A DNA stretch of 64,000 bases from Gimibacter soli (lineage in GTDB: Bacteria > Pseudomonadota > Alphaproteobacteria > Sphingomonadales > Kordiimonadaceae), in contig NZ_CP116805.1 of assembly GCF_028463845.1 (NCBI RefSeq), positions 1,984,001 to 2,048,000 of the forward strand. The letters are read 5' to 3'. The notes beneath the pieces were generated by a model. The model made no database searches, was not told the origin of the DNA, and saw nothing but the letters and a program-made list of their open reading frames with translations. The position numbers and the translations under genes are program-made. Position 1 is the stretch's first letter, and the number at the start of each line of letters is the position of its first letter. Positions 1 through 11,434 of this stretch are shown here, piece after piece.

Positions 1-965
1 TCGCCCGACCGACCGCCGGTGGCTTCCGTGTCATCGATGCCTTTTCGCGCATCGTGCGGCTCGGCGAAGGCGTTGCGCAAACCCGTCGCCTTTCCGACGA
101 CGCGATGAACCGTACCATCGAAGCCCTGAAGGTCTGCGCCGACAAGATCGACCGGCGCGGCGTCACCTGCATGCGCCATGTGGCGACCGAAGCCTGCCGC
201 ATGGCCGAGAACAGCGACGAGTTTCTGGCGCGGGTGCGCGAAGAAACCGGCATCAATCTGGATATCATCAGCGCGGGCGAGGAAGCGCGGCTTGCTGTCA
301 TGGGCTGCCAGTCGTTGATTGCCCCCGGCAACCGGCATGCGCTGGTGTTCGATATCGGCGGCGGCTCCACCGAGCTGATCTGGGTGAAGGTGCTGCCTGA
401 GCGCCGCACCGAGATCCAGGGCTGGATGTCGATCCCGTGGGGTGTGGTCTCGCTGACCGAAGCCTTCGGCGCCTCCGGTGCTACGGTGGGGATCGATAAA
501 TATCACCGCATGGTATCGACCGTGCGCGATCACCTGCAGGCGTTCGAGGACGCACATCAGCTGTCGAAGGTCGTCAAGCGCAAGCGGGTCCAGTTCCTGG
601 GCACGTCGGGCACGGTGACGACGCTCGCGAGCCTGCATCTGAAACTGCCGCGATACAGCCGGGACCGTGTGGACGGCGCCTGGATGAAATCGTCGGAAAT
701 TGCCCGTCTTTCCTACAGTGTCGCCATGATGTCGCATGAGGAACGGGCAGCCGAGCCCTGCATCGGGCACGAACGCGCCGACCTTGTGGTGGCGGGTTGC
801 GCCATCCTCGATGCGATCCTCGGCATGTGGAATGTACAAAGCCTGCGCGTGGCCGACCGTGGCATCCGCGAAGGCATCCTGCGCGGCCTGATGTCGCCCG
901 AACGCTCGCTGCCCCAACAGGCGCGGCGCGGTTATCGGGGCGGGCGGCAGCAGGGCCAGCGATGA
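1..965 (+). CDS. ppx: Exopolyphosphatase / pppGpp phosphohydrolase, 5'-truncated
   Basis: The reading frame is open from the window edge and about 320 residues are visible, so the N-terminus and start codon lie outside. The product belongs to the Ppx/GppA family of the ASKHA fold, which hydrolyses terminal phosphates of polyphosphate or the 5'-phosphate of pppGpp in the cytoplasm. Seen directly are the phosphate-binding motif DIGGGSTE near nt 350-375 and a second glycine-rich motif GTSGTVTTLA near nt 600-630. The form is short and lacks the C-terminal HD-like extension of long Ppx proteins. rlmE follows after 16 nt on the same strand, a pairing that is common in alphaproteobacteria. Ppx and GppA cannot be told apart from this fragment. 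Confidence 0.9.
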   Translation, partial: ARPTAGGFRVIDAFSRIVRLGEGVAQTRRLSDDAMNRTIEALKVCADKIDRRGVTCMRHVATEACRMAENSDEFLARVREETGINLDIISAGEEARLAVMGCQSLIAPGNRHALVFDIGGGSTELIWVKVLPERRTEIQGWMSIPWGVVSLTEAFGASGATVGIDKYHRMVSTVRDHLQAFEDAHQLSKVVKRKRVQFLGTSGTVTTLASLHLKLPRYSRDRVDGAWMKSSEIARLSYSVAMMSHEERAAEPCIGHERADLVVAGCAILDAILGMWNVQSLRVADRGIREGILRGLMSPERSLPQQARRGYRGGRQQGQR

Positions 966-981
966 GTGAAGGACAGGACTG

Positions 982-3326
<2,345 letters not shown>

Positions 3327-3338
3327 GGTGCCTCGGGC

Positions 3339-4652
3339 ATGACGCCCGCTGCCCGTATCGCAGCCGCCATCGAACTTCTCGACGAGATCGAGAAGGCGAT
3401 GGTGTCGCGCGGCGCACCGGCCGACGCGATTGTCGCCAGCTTTTTCCGGGCGCGCCGTTATGCGGGCTCGGGGGATCGGCGCGCCGTAACCGGGCTTGTC
3501 TATGGCATCCTGCGCTGCCGGGCGCTCCTTGTGCATATGGCGGGCGCTGCCGGGCTTGAGCCTACAGCCCGTGCGCTGGTGATTGCTGCCCTGAAGCTGG
3601 ACGGTGAAGCACTCGATATGTTCGGCACGGAAGACCGTTTCGCGCCGGCGGCGCTGACACCTGCGGAAGAGGGCATGTCGGTGGATGTGGGCAGTGCGCC
3701 CGAAGATGCCCGCCTGAATATCCCGGATTGGGCGGCGGCTGGCCTGCATGCCCGCTTTGGTGACGCCTTGGCGCCCGCCATGACTGCACTCGCCGAAACC
3801 GCCCCGCTGGACCTGCGCATCAACCCGCTGAAACGGGTCAGTGAAAAGATAATCAATAACTTTAATAATGATTTTGAACTTATTGATTTAAAAGAATATA
3901 CAGAAATTTCGATTCGCAGCGCGCATCACCGCATGCTGACCAACGAAGCGCTCTACCGCGATGGTCAGATCGAGGTGCAGGATGTGGCCGCGCAGGTTGC
4001 CTCGCTGCTTGTCGGTGCTAGGCCCGGCGAGCAGGTCGTCGACTTTTGCGCGGGCGCGGGCGGCAAGAGCCTCCTGATGGCGGCGACCATGGAAAACCAT
4101 GGTCAGATCCATGCCTTCGACATTTCAGGGAAACGGCTGGACGCGCTGAAGGAACGCGCCAAGCGCGCCGGTGCCCACAATATTCAGGTCAAACGGCTGC
4201 CGTTCGAGGATGACGAGCGGTCGGCGCTGCAGCGTCCGCTCCTTGGCCGTATGGACCGGGTTGTCGTTGATGCGCCGTGCTCGGGCAGCGGCACTTGGCG
4301 GCGCAACCCGGACCAGCGCTGGCGGCTTGATGATGCCGCGCTTGCAGAGCAGGCAGCGCTGCAAGGCTCGATCCTCAAGGAGGCCTCGGCGCTCGTGAAG
4401 CCCGGCGGGCTGCTGGTTTACATGACCTGCTCGCTGCTGCCGGCAGAAAACGAGGCGGTTGCCGATGCGTTTGCCGCAGATAACCCGGATTTCGTCCGGC
4501 GCGATTTCCGCGATTTCTGGACGGGGCCGTGGCTCAAAGGCGAGGCGCCCGCATCGCTTGCCCTGAATGGCACCGACCTGCAGCTGGCGCCGCATACCCA
4601 CGCCACAGACGGTTTCTTCATTGCCTTCTTCGAACGCAAGCCCGGCGCATAA
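3339..4652 (+). CDS. rsmB: 16S rRNA (cytosine-967-C5) methyltransferase RsmB
   Basis: This 437-residue protein of the RsmB/Sun/NOP2 family methylates C967 of 16S rRNA using SAM. An N-terminal NusB-like helical domain (about residues 1-130) precedes the catalytic domain, which has the SAM motif DFCAGAGGKS. The two family cysteines are C314 in DAPCSGSG and the catalytic C364 in MTCSLLP. The gene starts 12 nt after guaB. One segment is odd: codons for about residues 167-191 (nt 3841-3900) are extremely AT-rich, roughly 17% GC by hand count, and read SEKIINNFNNDFELIDLKEY. The protein length around this segment looks normal for the family, so it resembles a replaced or drifted segment more than an insertion. 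Confidence 0.94.
   Translation: MTPAARIAAAIELLDEIEKAMVSRGAPADAIVASFFRARRYAGSGDRRAVTGLVYGILRCRALLVHMAGAAGLEPTARALVIAALKLDGEALDMFGTEDRFAPAALTPAEEGMSVDVGSAPEDARLNIPDWAAAGLHARFGDALAPAMTALAETAPLDLRINPLKRVSEKIINNFNNDFELIDLKEYTEISIRSAHHRMLTNEALYRDGQIEVQDVAAQVASLLVGARPGEQVVDFCAGAGGKSLLMAATMENHGQIHAFDISGKRLDALKERAKRAGAHNIQVKRLPFEDDERSALQRPLLGRMDRVVVDAPCSGSGTWRRNPDQRWRLDDAALAEQAALQGSILKEASALVKPGGLLVYMTCSLLPAENEAVADAFAADNPDFVRRDFRDFWTGPWLKGEAPASLALNGTDLQLAPHTHATDGFFIAFFERKPGA
3841..3900 (+). other. AT-rich islet with inverted repeat inside rsmB
   Basis: Only 10 of these 60 bases are G or C, whereas the flanking coding sequence is strongly GC-rich. A perfect 9-bp inverted repeat lies inside it: AATCAATAA at 3851-3859 and TTATTGATT at 3880-3888, separated by 20 nt. 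The frame stays open across it. Confidence 0.85.
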
Positions 4653-4737
4653 AGTTGCAGACAGCCACAGGCGGACTGGCTATGCTTCCATTAATGGACG
4701 GCAGAGTTTTGCCGGCAAGAAGACGAACGAGGACGGA

Positions 4738-5259
4738 ATGACTTTCTTGAACCTGCGCAAATCCATCACCGGTGCGGCCCTCTGTGCGCTTCTGGCGGCC
4801 CCCGTGGTGGCGGCCCAGACGGCGCCCCAGTATCAGGCCCTGTCGAAAGATCTGGTGACGCAGGCGGAGGCCGCCCTTGCCAAGGATGCAGCCGACGCGC
4901 AGCTCCTGTTTGAACGCGCGCTGGTGGCAGACCCTGCAAATGTTGAAGCGCTTGTGGGCCTTGGCCATGCGTTTGAAGAGCAGGGCAAACTAGGCCGCAG
5001 CCTGAAATATTACCGGCAGGCCCTCGAAATCCGCCCGAACAATGTGGTGGCACTGGAAAGCCAGGCGCTGGCCTTCCTCAAGCGCAAGCTGCCGGACCGT
5101 GCCGAGCGCAACCGTGCCCGCATCGCCGAGATTTGCGCGAACGATTGCCCGTCGCTGGATAAAGTGACAGCCGCTATCGAGGCGCATCACGCTGCAGCCG
5201 AAGCTGCCGACGCCAAGTCCAAAATGGCGGACGCAACGCCCGCCACTGAAGGGCGCTGA
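4738..5259 (+). CDS. Secreted tetratricopeptide-repeat protein
   Basis: The 173-residue product starts with a probable signal peptide: a basic n-region, then a hydrophobic stretch ending near VVAAQT. Residues of about 45-115 form TPR-type helix pairs, with the pattern LFERALVADPANVEALVGLG followed by YYRQALEIRPNNVVALE. The C-terminal 40 residues are Ala-rich. The ATG at 4738 was chosen because GAGGA precedes it and the signal peptide begins there; the frame extends upstream into the end of rsmB. It probably acts as a protein-binding scaffold in the periplasm. The specific partner is unknown, and no enzyme domain is seen. Confidence 0.8.
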   Translation: MTFLNLRKSITGAALCALLAAPVVAAQTAPQYQALSKDLVTQAEAALAKDAADAQLLFERALVADPANVEALVGLGHAFEEQGKLGRSLKYYRQALEIRPNNVVALESQALAFLKRKLPDRAERNRARIAEICANDCPSLDKVTAAIEAHHAAAEAADAKSKMADATPATEGR

Positions 5260-5262
5260 GCC

Positions 5263-6618
5263 TTACTCGGCGGCGACCGAAAGGCCGCCGAGCTCCGCAA
5301 TCCACTGATCGATATCGGCGTTCGCCCGGCGGGTGATCGCCTGTTTGCGTTCGTTCTTGCGCACCCGGCCTTCCGGCGGCGGCATCAGGCCGAAGTTCAC
5401 ATTCATCGGCTGGAAGGTCTTTTCGTCCGCCCCGCCGGTGATATGGCCAATGAGCGCGCCGAACGCGGTGGTCGCGGGCGGAATGGCAGGCTCGTGGCCC
5501 AACCGGTCAGCTGCCGCGAAAAGGCCGGCGATCAGGCCGACGGCCGCACTTTCCACATAGCCTTCAACGCCGGTGACTTGCCCCGCGAACCGCAGGCGCG
5601 GATCGGCCTTCAGGCGCAGGCGGCCATCCAGCACCTTCGGGCTGTTGATGAAGGTGTTGCGGTGCAGGCCGCCAAGGCGGGCGAACTCGGCATTCTCCAG
5701 CCCCGGAATGGTGCGGAAGATGCGGGTCTGCTCGCCGTATTTCAGTTTCGTCTGGAAACCGACCATATTGTAGAGCGTGCCGAGCTTGTTATCCTGCCGC
5801 AGCTGCACGACAGCTTCGAGCCAGTCGTCAGAATGCGGGTTCTTGAGGCCCACAGGCTTCATGGGGCCGAACTTCAGCGTCTGGGGGCCACGTTCCGCCA
5901 TCACCTCGATCGGCATGCAGCCTTCGAAATAGGGGGTGTCTTTCTCCCATTCCTTGAAATCGGTCTTGTCGCCATCCAGCAGTGCCTGCACGAAGGCCTG
6001 ATACTGTTCGCGGCTCATCGGCAGGTTGATGTAATCGGCGCCGTCGCCCTTGTCATAGCGGCTCTGGTACCAGGCTTTCGAGAAATCGATGCTTTCCTTG
6101 TAAACAATCGGCGCGATGGCATCGAAGAAGGCGAGGCTGTCCTCGCCTGTCAGCTTCAGCACGGCTTCCGAAAGCGCCGGGGAGGTGAGCGGGCCGGTGG
6201 CCACAATCACATTGTCCCACTCGGCGGGCGGCAGGCCGTCCACTTCGCCGCGCTCGATGGTGATCAGGGGATGGGACGACAGGATCGCCGTCACTTCATC
6301 GGAGAAGGCGTTGCGGTCCACGGCGAGGGCTGATCCCGCCGGCACCTTGTGCTTGTCCGCCGCTTTCATGATGATCGAATTCATCTTGCGCATTTCGGCG
6401 TGCAAAAGGCCAACTGCGTTATTCTCGGCATCGTCCGAGCGGAAGCTGTTGGAGCAGACAAGCTCGGCAAAGCCTTCGGTTTCGTGGGCGTCGGTTTTGC
6501 GGACAGGGCGCATTTCATGCAGCACCACCGGCACCCCGCGCGAGGCGACCTGCCATGCGGCTTCGGAGCCCGCGAGCCCGCCGCCGATGATATGGACCGG
6601 TTTCATGCTGTCTGTCAT
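5263..6618 (-). CDS. trmFO: Folate- and FAD-dependent tRNA (uracil-54-C5) methyltransferase TrmFO
   Basis: TrmFO makes ribothymidine at position 54 of tRNA, using methylenetetrahydrofolate as carbon donor and FAD as reductant. The 451-residue product has an N-terminal dinucleotide-binding motif [12 protein letters not shown]. The CSNSFRS motif carries one functional cysteine and EGCMPIE the other. It converges on the TPR gene with a gap of only 3 nt. Its last codons overlap a strong 9-bp GC hairpin, and the protein ends in Ala-Ala-Glu. Confidence 0.96.
   Translation of the reverse strand: MTDSMKPVHIIGGGLAGSEAAWQVASRGVPVVLHEMRPVRKTDAHETEGFAELVCSNSFRSDDAENNAVGLLHAEMRKMNSIIMKAADKHKVPAGSALAVDRNAFSDEVTAILSSHPLITIERGEVDGLPPAEWDNVIVATGPLTSPALSEAVLKLTGEDSLAFFDAIAPIVYKESIDFSKAWYQSRYDKGDGADYINLPMSREQYQAFVQALLDGDKTDFKEWEKDTPYFEGCMPIEVMAERGPQTLKFGPMKPVGLKNPHSDDWLEAVVQLRQDNKLGTLYNMVGFQTKLKYGEQTRIFRTIPGLENAEFARLGGLHRNTFINSPKVLDGRLRLKADPRLRFAGQVTGVEGYVESAAVGLIAGLFAAADRLGHEPAIPPATTAFGALIGHITGGADEKTFQPMNVNFGLMPPPEGRVRKNERKQAITRRANADIDQWIAELGGLSVAAE
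5266..5292. terminator. GC-rich hairpin at convergent gene ends
   Basis: CTCGGCGGC at 5266-5274 pairs perfectly with GCCGCCGAG at 5284-5292 across a 9-nt loop. It lies in the final codons of trmFO and immediately downstream of the TPR gene stop, where a transcription end for the plus-strand gene is expected. There is no clear U-tract, so its terminator role is inferred from position. Confidence 0.4.
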
Positions 6619-6731
6619 GGAATGTGCCTTTTATCCGTTCGATTTCGGTCGCCTGTTTACAGATATGCGGGCGCTTCGTTAAGAGAAAAAGGGGATGACG
6701 GGATGGCAGCCACCAGCGTCAGGGGGAAAGT

Positions 6732-8066
6732 ATGGATGTTATCGTTGTAGGAGCCGGACTTGCCGGCCTCGCCACAGCCCGCCAGCTGCTGGCGGCGGGC
6801 AAGTCGGTAACACTGATCGAGGCGCAGGACCGGGTGGGTGGCCGCACCGACTCGCGCGCCGGGCCGGGCGGTACATGGCTTGATGTCGGCGCGCAGTGGA
6901 TCGGCTCGAAACACACCCGCATGCAAGCGCTGGCGGGCGAGCTGGGTGTCGGTACCTTCAAGACCTACACAGACGGCGGCATCATCTTCAACTGGAATGG
7001 CCGCCAGCATAGTTACCGGGGCCTGATCCCGCGCATCAATCCCTTCGCCCTTGTCAATTTCGCGCTGGCCCAGCTGAAGCTCGACTGGATGGCCCGCAAG
7101 GTTGATCTCGCCAAGCCGTGGGAACAGTCCCAGTGGGACCATGAGACCTTCGAAAGCTGGATCAGGCGGCACACGGTCGGCAAGAAGGCCCATGCGCTGT
7201 TCACGGCCTACACGAACGCCGTGTTTGCGACCGAGCCGAAGAATGTGAGCCTCCTGCACGCGCTTTATTACACGCATTCGTCGGGTGGCAGTGAATGGCT
7301 GTCGAAATCCACCGGCGGGGCGCAGGAGACGCGCTTTGAGGGCGGCACGCAGGCGGTGGCCAAGGCGCTTGCCACTGCCTTGCCGCCGGGTGTCTTGCGG
7401 CTTGGCTTGCCGGTGCGCCGGGTGCAGGCCACGAAGGATGGTGTGGCGGTCACCGCTGGCAAGGAATTGTTCCTCGCCAAGCGGCTGGTGATGGCTGTGC
7501 CACCCGCGCTGATCCCGACGATCGATTTCCAGCCGATCCTGTCGCCAAAGCGCGCGCAGCTTCTGCAGCGCATGCCGATGGGCAGTGTGATCAAGGGGCA
7601 GGCTGTCTATGCCTCGCCTTTCTGGCGGGGGCGTGGGCTTTCGGGTCAGGTAGTCTCCAACGAGGGGCCGGTGAAAATCATGTTTGATAATAGCGCCGCT
7701 GACGGCAAAACCGGCGTGCTGACCGGCTTCTTCGAAGGCGAAGCTGCGATTGAATGGTCGGAACGTACGGACGCCGAGCGGCAAGCCGCCTTCCGCGACT
7801 GCGCCGTTCGCTACTTCGGGCCGGAAGCTGCCGACATGATCCATTTCGAACAGAAGGTCTGGGCTGCCGATCCGTGGGCGCGGGGCTGCTACAGCGCCCA
7901 TTTCGCACCGGGGGTATGGACGCAGTTCGGTGACGTACTCCGCCGCCCCGAGGGCCGCGTGCATTTCGCGGGCACGGAAACGGCAGTGCAGTTCTCGGGC
8001 TATATGGAAGGGGCGGTACGGTCCGCCGACCGTGTGGTGGCGGAGGTGATCGATGCCCTCGATTGA
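6732..8066 (+). CDS. FAD-dependent flavin monoamine oxidase family protein
   Basis: The 444-residue protein begins with a classic Rossmann FAD-binding motif, VGAGLAGLATA, followed by the acidic residue in LIEAQDRVGGR. It ends with the conserved FAD-contacting segment FAGTETA...GYMEGAVRSADR. This architecture matches the flavin amine oxidase family (MAO, PuO, L-amino-acid oxidase), which oxidises amines to imines with hydrogen peroxide release. The substrate cannot be deduced. The ATG at 6732 has an AGGGGG ribosome-binding site. It overlaps the following M28 peptidase gene by 14 nt, so the two are translationally coupled; trmFO diverges upstream. Confidence 0.88.
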   Translation: MDVIVVGAGLAGLATARQLLAAGKSVTLIEAQDRVGGRTDSRAGPGGTWLDVGAQWIGSKHTRMQALAGELGVGTFKTYTDGGIIFNWNGRQHSYRGLIPRINPFALVNFALAQLKLDWMARKVDLAKPWEQSQWDHETFESWIRRHTVGKKAHALFTAYTNAVFATEPKNVSLLHALYYTHSSGGSEWLSKSTGGAQETRFEGGTQAVAKALATALPPGVLRLGLPVRRVQATKDGVAVTAGKELFLAKRLVMAVPPALIPTIDFQPILSPKRAQLLQRMPMGSVIKGQAVYASPFWRGRGLSGQVVSNEGPVKIMFDNSAADGKTGVLTGFFEGEAAIEWSERTDAERQAAFRDCAVRYFGPEAADMIHFEQKVWAADPWARGCYSAHFAPGVWTQFGDVLRRPEGRVHFAGTETAVQFSGYMEGAVRSADRVVAEVIDALD

Positions 8067-9195
8067 GGCTGATCTTTTCGCCCGCCTTTCCGAATGGCCG
8101 CACCGGGGTGTCGGCACCGAAGAAGAAATGGAAGCACGCGAAAGCCTGATGGCCGCGCTGATGGACGAGCCGGACCTCGATATCACCGAGGAAGGCTTCA
8201 TGGCGCCCGCGTCCTACCTGAATATGGTATGGGCGATTGCCGGCGGGCTGGCGCTGTGCCTGTGGGTGGCGCCGTTTGCGCCCCTCTGGGTGGGGCTGGC
8301 GGGACTTGGCCTCTTTGCCTCGCACCTGTTGTTCTTCGACTGGCGCCGCTCGCCGCTCGCCTGGATCAGCTCGAGCCGGGTGACGGCCAATCTGGTGGCC
8401 TCCAAGGGTACAGGCCGGCGGCTCCTCATTCTCATGGCGCATCTGGACAGCGCACCGGCTTCCTTCGCTTACCGGGCCAATCAGGTCCCGCATTTCAAAC
8501 AGTCGGTGTGGCTTGGCACCGCCATCATTGGCGTAGCGGCCCTTGCATGCTTCATCGGCGGCGGTTTGCCCATCTGGATCAAGGCCGGGCTGACGCTGGC
8601 GCTTCTCGTCACTGCCATCATGACATCCATCGATTTCTGGCGTTTTGGCTATGTGCCGGGTGCGAGCGACAATCTTTCGGGCGTGGTGGCCGTGGCCGCT
8701 GCAGCGCGGCGCCTGTGGCGGGATATGCCAGCCGACACCGAAGTGCGGCTGGTGGTGACGAGCGCGGAAGAAGCCGGGATGCTCGGCGCGCAGGCTTATT
8801 GGCAAACGCACAGGGATGCCCTGATGGCGCGGGAGACCTATCTGATCAATGTGGATACCGTGGGGGTCGGGGAGCTTGCCTTTGTCACCGAAACAGCGGG
8901 CTTCACAAAGCAGGCTTATGGCAATGCCCTGACGGCAACGGCTGCAAAGCTTGGTGCGTCCATCGGTATCGGCCCTGCCAGCCATCATGTGGGGGACTTT
9001 GACAGCGTCTGGTTCAACCGGGGCGGGGTGGCGTCTGTCACACTCGCGGCTTATGACGGGGAGGGCCTGATGCCCCGTATCCATACGCCCGATGACCGGC
9101 CGGAACATGTATCGACAGACAAGATCGCGAAGGCCGCCGCCTTCGCCGAGGCCATCGCCCGCGATGTGTTGGCAACAACAGGAGAGACCCCATGA
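8053..9195 (+). CDS. Membrane-anchored M28 family zinc aminopeptidase
   Basis: The 380-residue product has M28 metal-site signatures in order: LMAHLDSAP for the first His/Asp pair, PGASDNLSG for the bridging Asp, TSAEEAGMLG for the catalytic and ligand glutamates, NVDTVG, and RIHTPDD for the last His. Two hydrophobic blocks (about residues 55-95 and 150-190) lie around the first part of the peptidase domain and indicate insertion in the inner membrane. M28 enzymes remove N-terminal residues from peptides with two Zn ions. The gene overlaps the amine oxidase by 14 nt and DUF924 by 4 nt (ATGA), which suggests one operon for degrading amino compounds; that role is inferred. Confidence 0.85.
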   Translation: MPSIEADLFARLSEWPHRGVGTEEEMEARESLMAALMDEPDLDITEEGFMAPASYLNMVWAIAGGLALCLWVAPFAPLWVGLAGLGLFASHLLFFDWRRSPLAWISSSRVTANLVASKGTGRRLLILMAHLDSAPASFAYRANQVPHFKQSVWLGTAIIGVAALACFIGGGLPIWIKAGLTLALLVTAIMTSIDFWRFGYVPGASDNLSGVVAVAAAARRLWRDMPADTEVRLVVTSAEEAGMLGAQAYWQTHRDALMARETYLINVDTVGVGELAFVTETAGFTKQAYGNALTATAAKLGASIGIGPASHHVGDFDSVWFNRGGVASVTLAAYDGEGLMPRIHTPDDRPEHVSTDKIAKAAAFAEAIARDVLATTGETP

Positions 9196-9734
9196 TCCGC
9201 CCCGACGATATCCTCTATTTCTGGTTCACCGAATGCAGTCCGAAGGACTGGTGGCAGAAATCGAAGGCATTTGACGATCTGGTCCGGCGGCGTTTCCTTG
9301 ACCTTTACGAGGCGGCAGTGGCGGGGGAACTGTCGGTCTGGCGCAGCAGCATCCGCGGGCGGCTCGCCGAAATCATCGTGCTTGATCAGTTTCCGCGGAA
9401 TATGTTCCGCGATAGCGCCCGGGCCTTTGTGGCAGATACCGTGGCGCTGGTGCTCTCACAAGAGGCCATCAAGGCGCCGGGCTATGGGCGGCTGACGGCG
9501 GAGGAGAAGGCGTTTCTCCTCATGCCCTTCATGCACAGCGAAAGCCCGGCGGTGCATGCGCAGGCGGTGCTGCTGTTCGATCAGCCGGGGCTTGAGAATA
9601 ATCTGGATTTCGAGCATCGCCACAAGGCGATCATCGACAGGTTCGGGCGCTATCCGCACCGCAATGCGATCCTCGGGCGCGCCAGCACGCCCGAGGAGAC
9701 TGCCTTCCTGAAGGAACCCGGCAGCAGCTTTTAA
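9192..9734 (+). CDS. DUF924 family protein
   Basis: This 180-residue protein shows the DUF924 hallmarks: DDILYFWF near the N-terminus, the central LDQFPRNMFR motif, and FMHSES. The fold is predicted to be all-helical and TPR-like. Its biochemical role is not established, and no secretion signal is visible. Its start codon overlaps the stop codon of the M28 gene (ATGA), and its stop codon overlaps by 4 nt the stop of the convergent DUF4139 gene. It is the last gene of the three-gene operon. Confidence 0.87.
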   Translation: MIRPDDILYFWFTECSPKDWWQKSKAFDDLVRRRFLDLYEAAVAGELSVWRSSIRGRLAEIIVLDQFPRNMFRDSARAFVADTVALVLSQEAIKAPGYGRLTAEEKAFLLMPFMHSESPAVHAQAVLLFDQPGLENNLDFEHRHKAIIDRFGRYPHRNAILGRASTPEETAFLKEPGSSF

Positions 9735-11302
9735 TAACTGCGCGAGATCTGCTTGCCGTCCGGATAGCTGATCCGGTAGCCGTGGCGGATCGTCCAGCTT
9801 TCGCCGGGCTGCAGGGTTTTCTTCCATTTCAGGATGCCGGGCTCATCCTCGCCGCCTTTCGAGGTGGCGGGGGTGGCATCCTTGGCGATTTCCACTTTCA
9901 CATCCTCGTGGGTGGATACCGGCACGCGGTCGATGATCTCGACGGTCGTCGGGCGGTCGTGATTGTTTTTCACATTGATCAGGTGACGGCTTTCATCGCC
10001 CGATTTACCCCGGAATAAGCCGCCTTCCTTGTCTTTCTCGGCTTCGCGGACATATTCCACGGTGACGAGCGGGTCTTCGCCGTAAGGGAGTTCAACCTTT
10101 TCGTCCGGCACAAGATTTGGCCACTGGCCTTCGCCCACGAAATTGCCATCGCGGATAAGGCGCGCGGTGACATTGTTAAGCGTCGTCTTGCCGCTCCAGG
10201 TCAGGTCCGCAAAGACGAAGGCGGTGGGATTTTGCGACGGGATGGCGCGCACCACGAATTCGGCCTTTTCGTCCACGACCTCAAGGTCAAAGCGCTGCTC
10301 ATCGCCGCCAGAGGGCAGGGAGAGGGCATCCTTCAGCGCATAGCGGCGGTCAAAGGCGGTCATCTGCAGGTCAGCAACATCGGCCATCTGGCCTTTTCTC
10401 ATGCGGGCGGATTCGGCCTGCATCGGCGCTGCCATGGCAAAGGTGGCCGTGGGGCGGGGCACCTCAAGGCCGACATAGGACGGGCTGAGGTCGGCATTGC
10501 CAAAATAGCCGGACGGGCGGTGAACGGCGAGATCAACCTTCACGCCTTGCCAGTCTTCCCCGGTTGACTGTGAAATCTCGCCCACATAATGGATTGCCAC
10601 TTTGCCCGTTGCGCTGTCGAGATAGCTTTCAACCTTCGGGCGCCAGCTTGCCTCGTTGAGGAAATAGCTGAGCGATAGCGGCGCCGTGACGGCTTTCGGC
10701 GAGTGGACGCTGAGGATCACCTCGGCGGACCGTCGGACCTGGCCACCGGCGCGGTTAAGCTCGGCCTGCAGGGCATTCATGGCGGGCATGATGCCGTCGA
10801 TGGCTTTCTCTTCCATGCGGCGGGCAGCGATCAGGGTTTCGGTCTGTTCGCCTGCGAACTTGAGCGCAGCGCCCCAGCCTTTGGGGTCACCGGCAAGGCC
10901 GCCTGTGTTGCCAAGAAGGCCAAGCTGGATATCGATGCCGCGGATCGTGTCGTTATGGCCGTCGATTTCGGCCTGCAGGGCGTCGATCTGGTCTTCAAGT
11001 GTTTTGAGGCGCGGGTTGGGATTGTCGGTTTCATCGGCTGTGCGCACGCGCAGGTCGGTCAGCACCACGTCGCGGCCAAGGGTGGCGCGGACGAAGGCAG
11101 GGTTTTCGGCGAGGCGCGCCGGCAGATCACGGATCACGATTTCATGGTCGCCAGCCGGGACGTTCACGGACCCGACCCGTGTGGCATCCACCCCGCCGTA
11201 AACATAAACGGTAGCATGATCGAGCCGTGTCGAGGCCGTATCGGCAAAGGCGGGGGCGGTCAGCACCGTGGCGGCGAGAAGGGTGGCAAAGGAACGGGAC
11301 AT
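9731..11302 (-). CDS. Secreted DUF4140/DUF4139 (MuiA-like) protein
   Basis: The 523-residue product opens with a signal peptide ending in APAFADT. A DUF4140-type beta region follows (about residues 20-110), then a coiled-coil segment around residues 90-190 (LKTLEDQIDALQAEIDGHND). The C-terminal half is a DUF4139 domain containing VHYVGEISQSTGEDW-like strands. Family members include proteins annotated as mucoidy inhibitor MuiA; their molecular role is unclear. The start at 11302 was chosen because GGAGGAAATT lies directly upstream; the frame runs open to 11335. The stop codon overlaps that of the convergent DUF924 gene. Confidence 0.83.
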   Translation of the reverse strand: MSRSFATLLAATVLTAPAFADTASTRLDHATVYVYGGVDATRVGSVNVPAGDHEIVIRDLPARLAENPAFVRATLGRDVVLTDLRVRTADETDNPNPRLKTLEDQIDALQAEIDGHNDTIRGIDIQLGLLGNTGGLAGDPKGWGAALKFAGEQTETLIAARRMEEKAIDGIMPAMNALQAELNRAGGQVRRSAEVILSVHSPKAVTAPLSLSYFLNEASWRPKVESYLDSATGKVAIHYVGEISQSTGEDWQGVKVDLAVHRPSGYFGNADLSPSYVGLEVPRPTATFAMAAPMQAESARMRKGQMADVADLQMTAFDRRYALKDALSLPSGGDEQRFDLEVVDEKAEFVVRAIPSQNPTAFVFADLTWSGKTTLNNVTARLIRDGNFVGEGQWPNLVPDEKVELPYGEDPLVTVEYVREAEKDKEGGLFRGKSGDESRHLINVKNNHDRPTTVEIIDRVPVSTHEDVKVEIAKDATPATSKGGEDEPGILKWKKTLQPGESWTIRHGYRISYPDGKQISRSY

Positions 11303-11390
11303 AATTTCCTCCATCATGAAATCCTTTGTGGGCAACAGTGCCCGGCAATCAAGGCAACCATGAGGCGCAAAAGATGACCCTGTGATGAAT

Positions 11391-11427
11391 GCGCCAGTCA
11401 GGAAGGAGCAGGGCTCCTGCCTGGCGC
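11391..11427 (-). terminator. Imperfect palindrome downstream of uvrA
   Basis: GCGCCAG at 11391-11397 pairs with CTGGCGC at 11421-11427. An inner GGAGC/GCTCC stem with a 3-nt loop is separated from it by a small internal loop. The element lies 8 nt beyond the uvrA stop, where transcription should end, but no U-tract follows on the minus strand. Confidence 0.45.
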
Positions 11428-11434
11428 GATGTCG

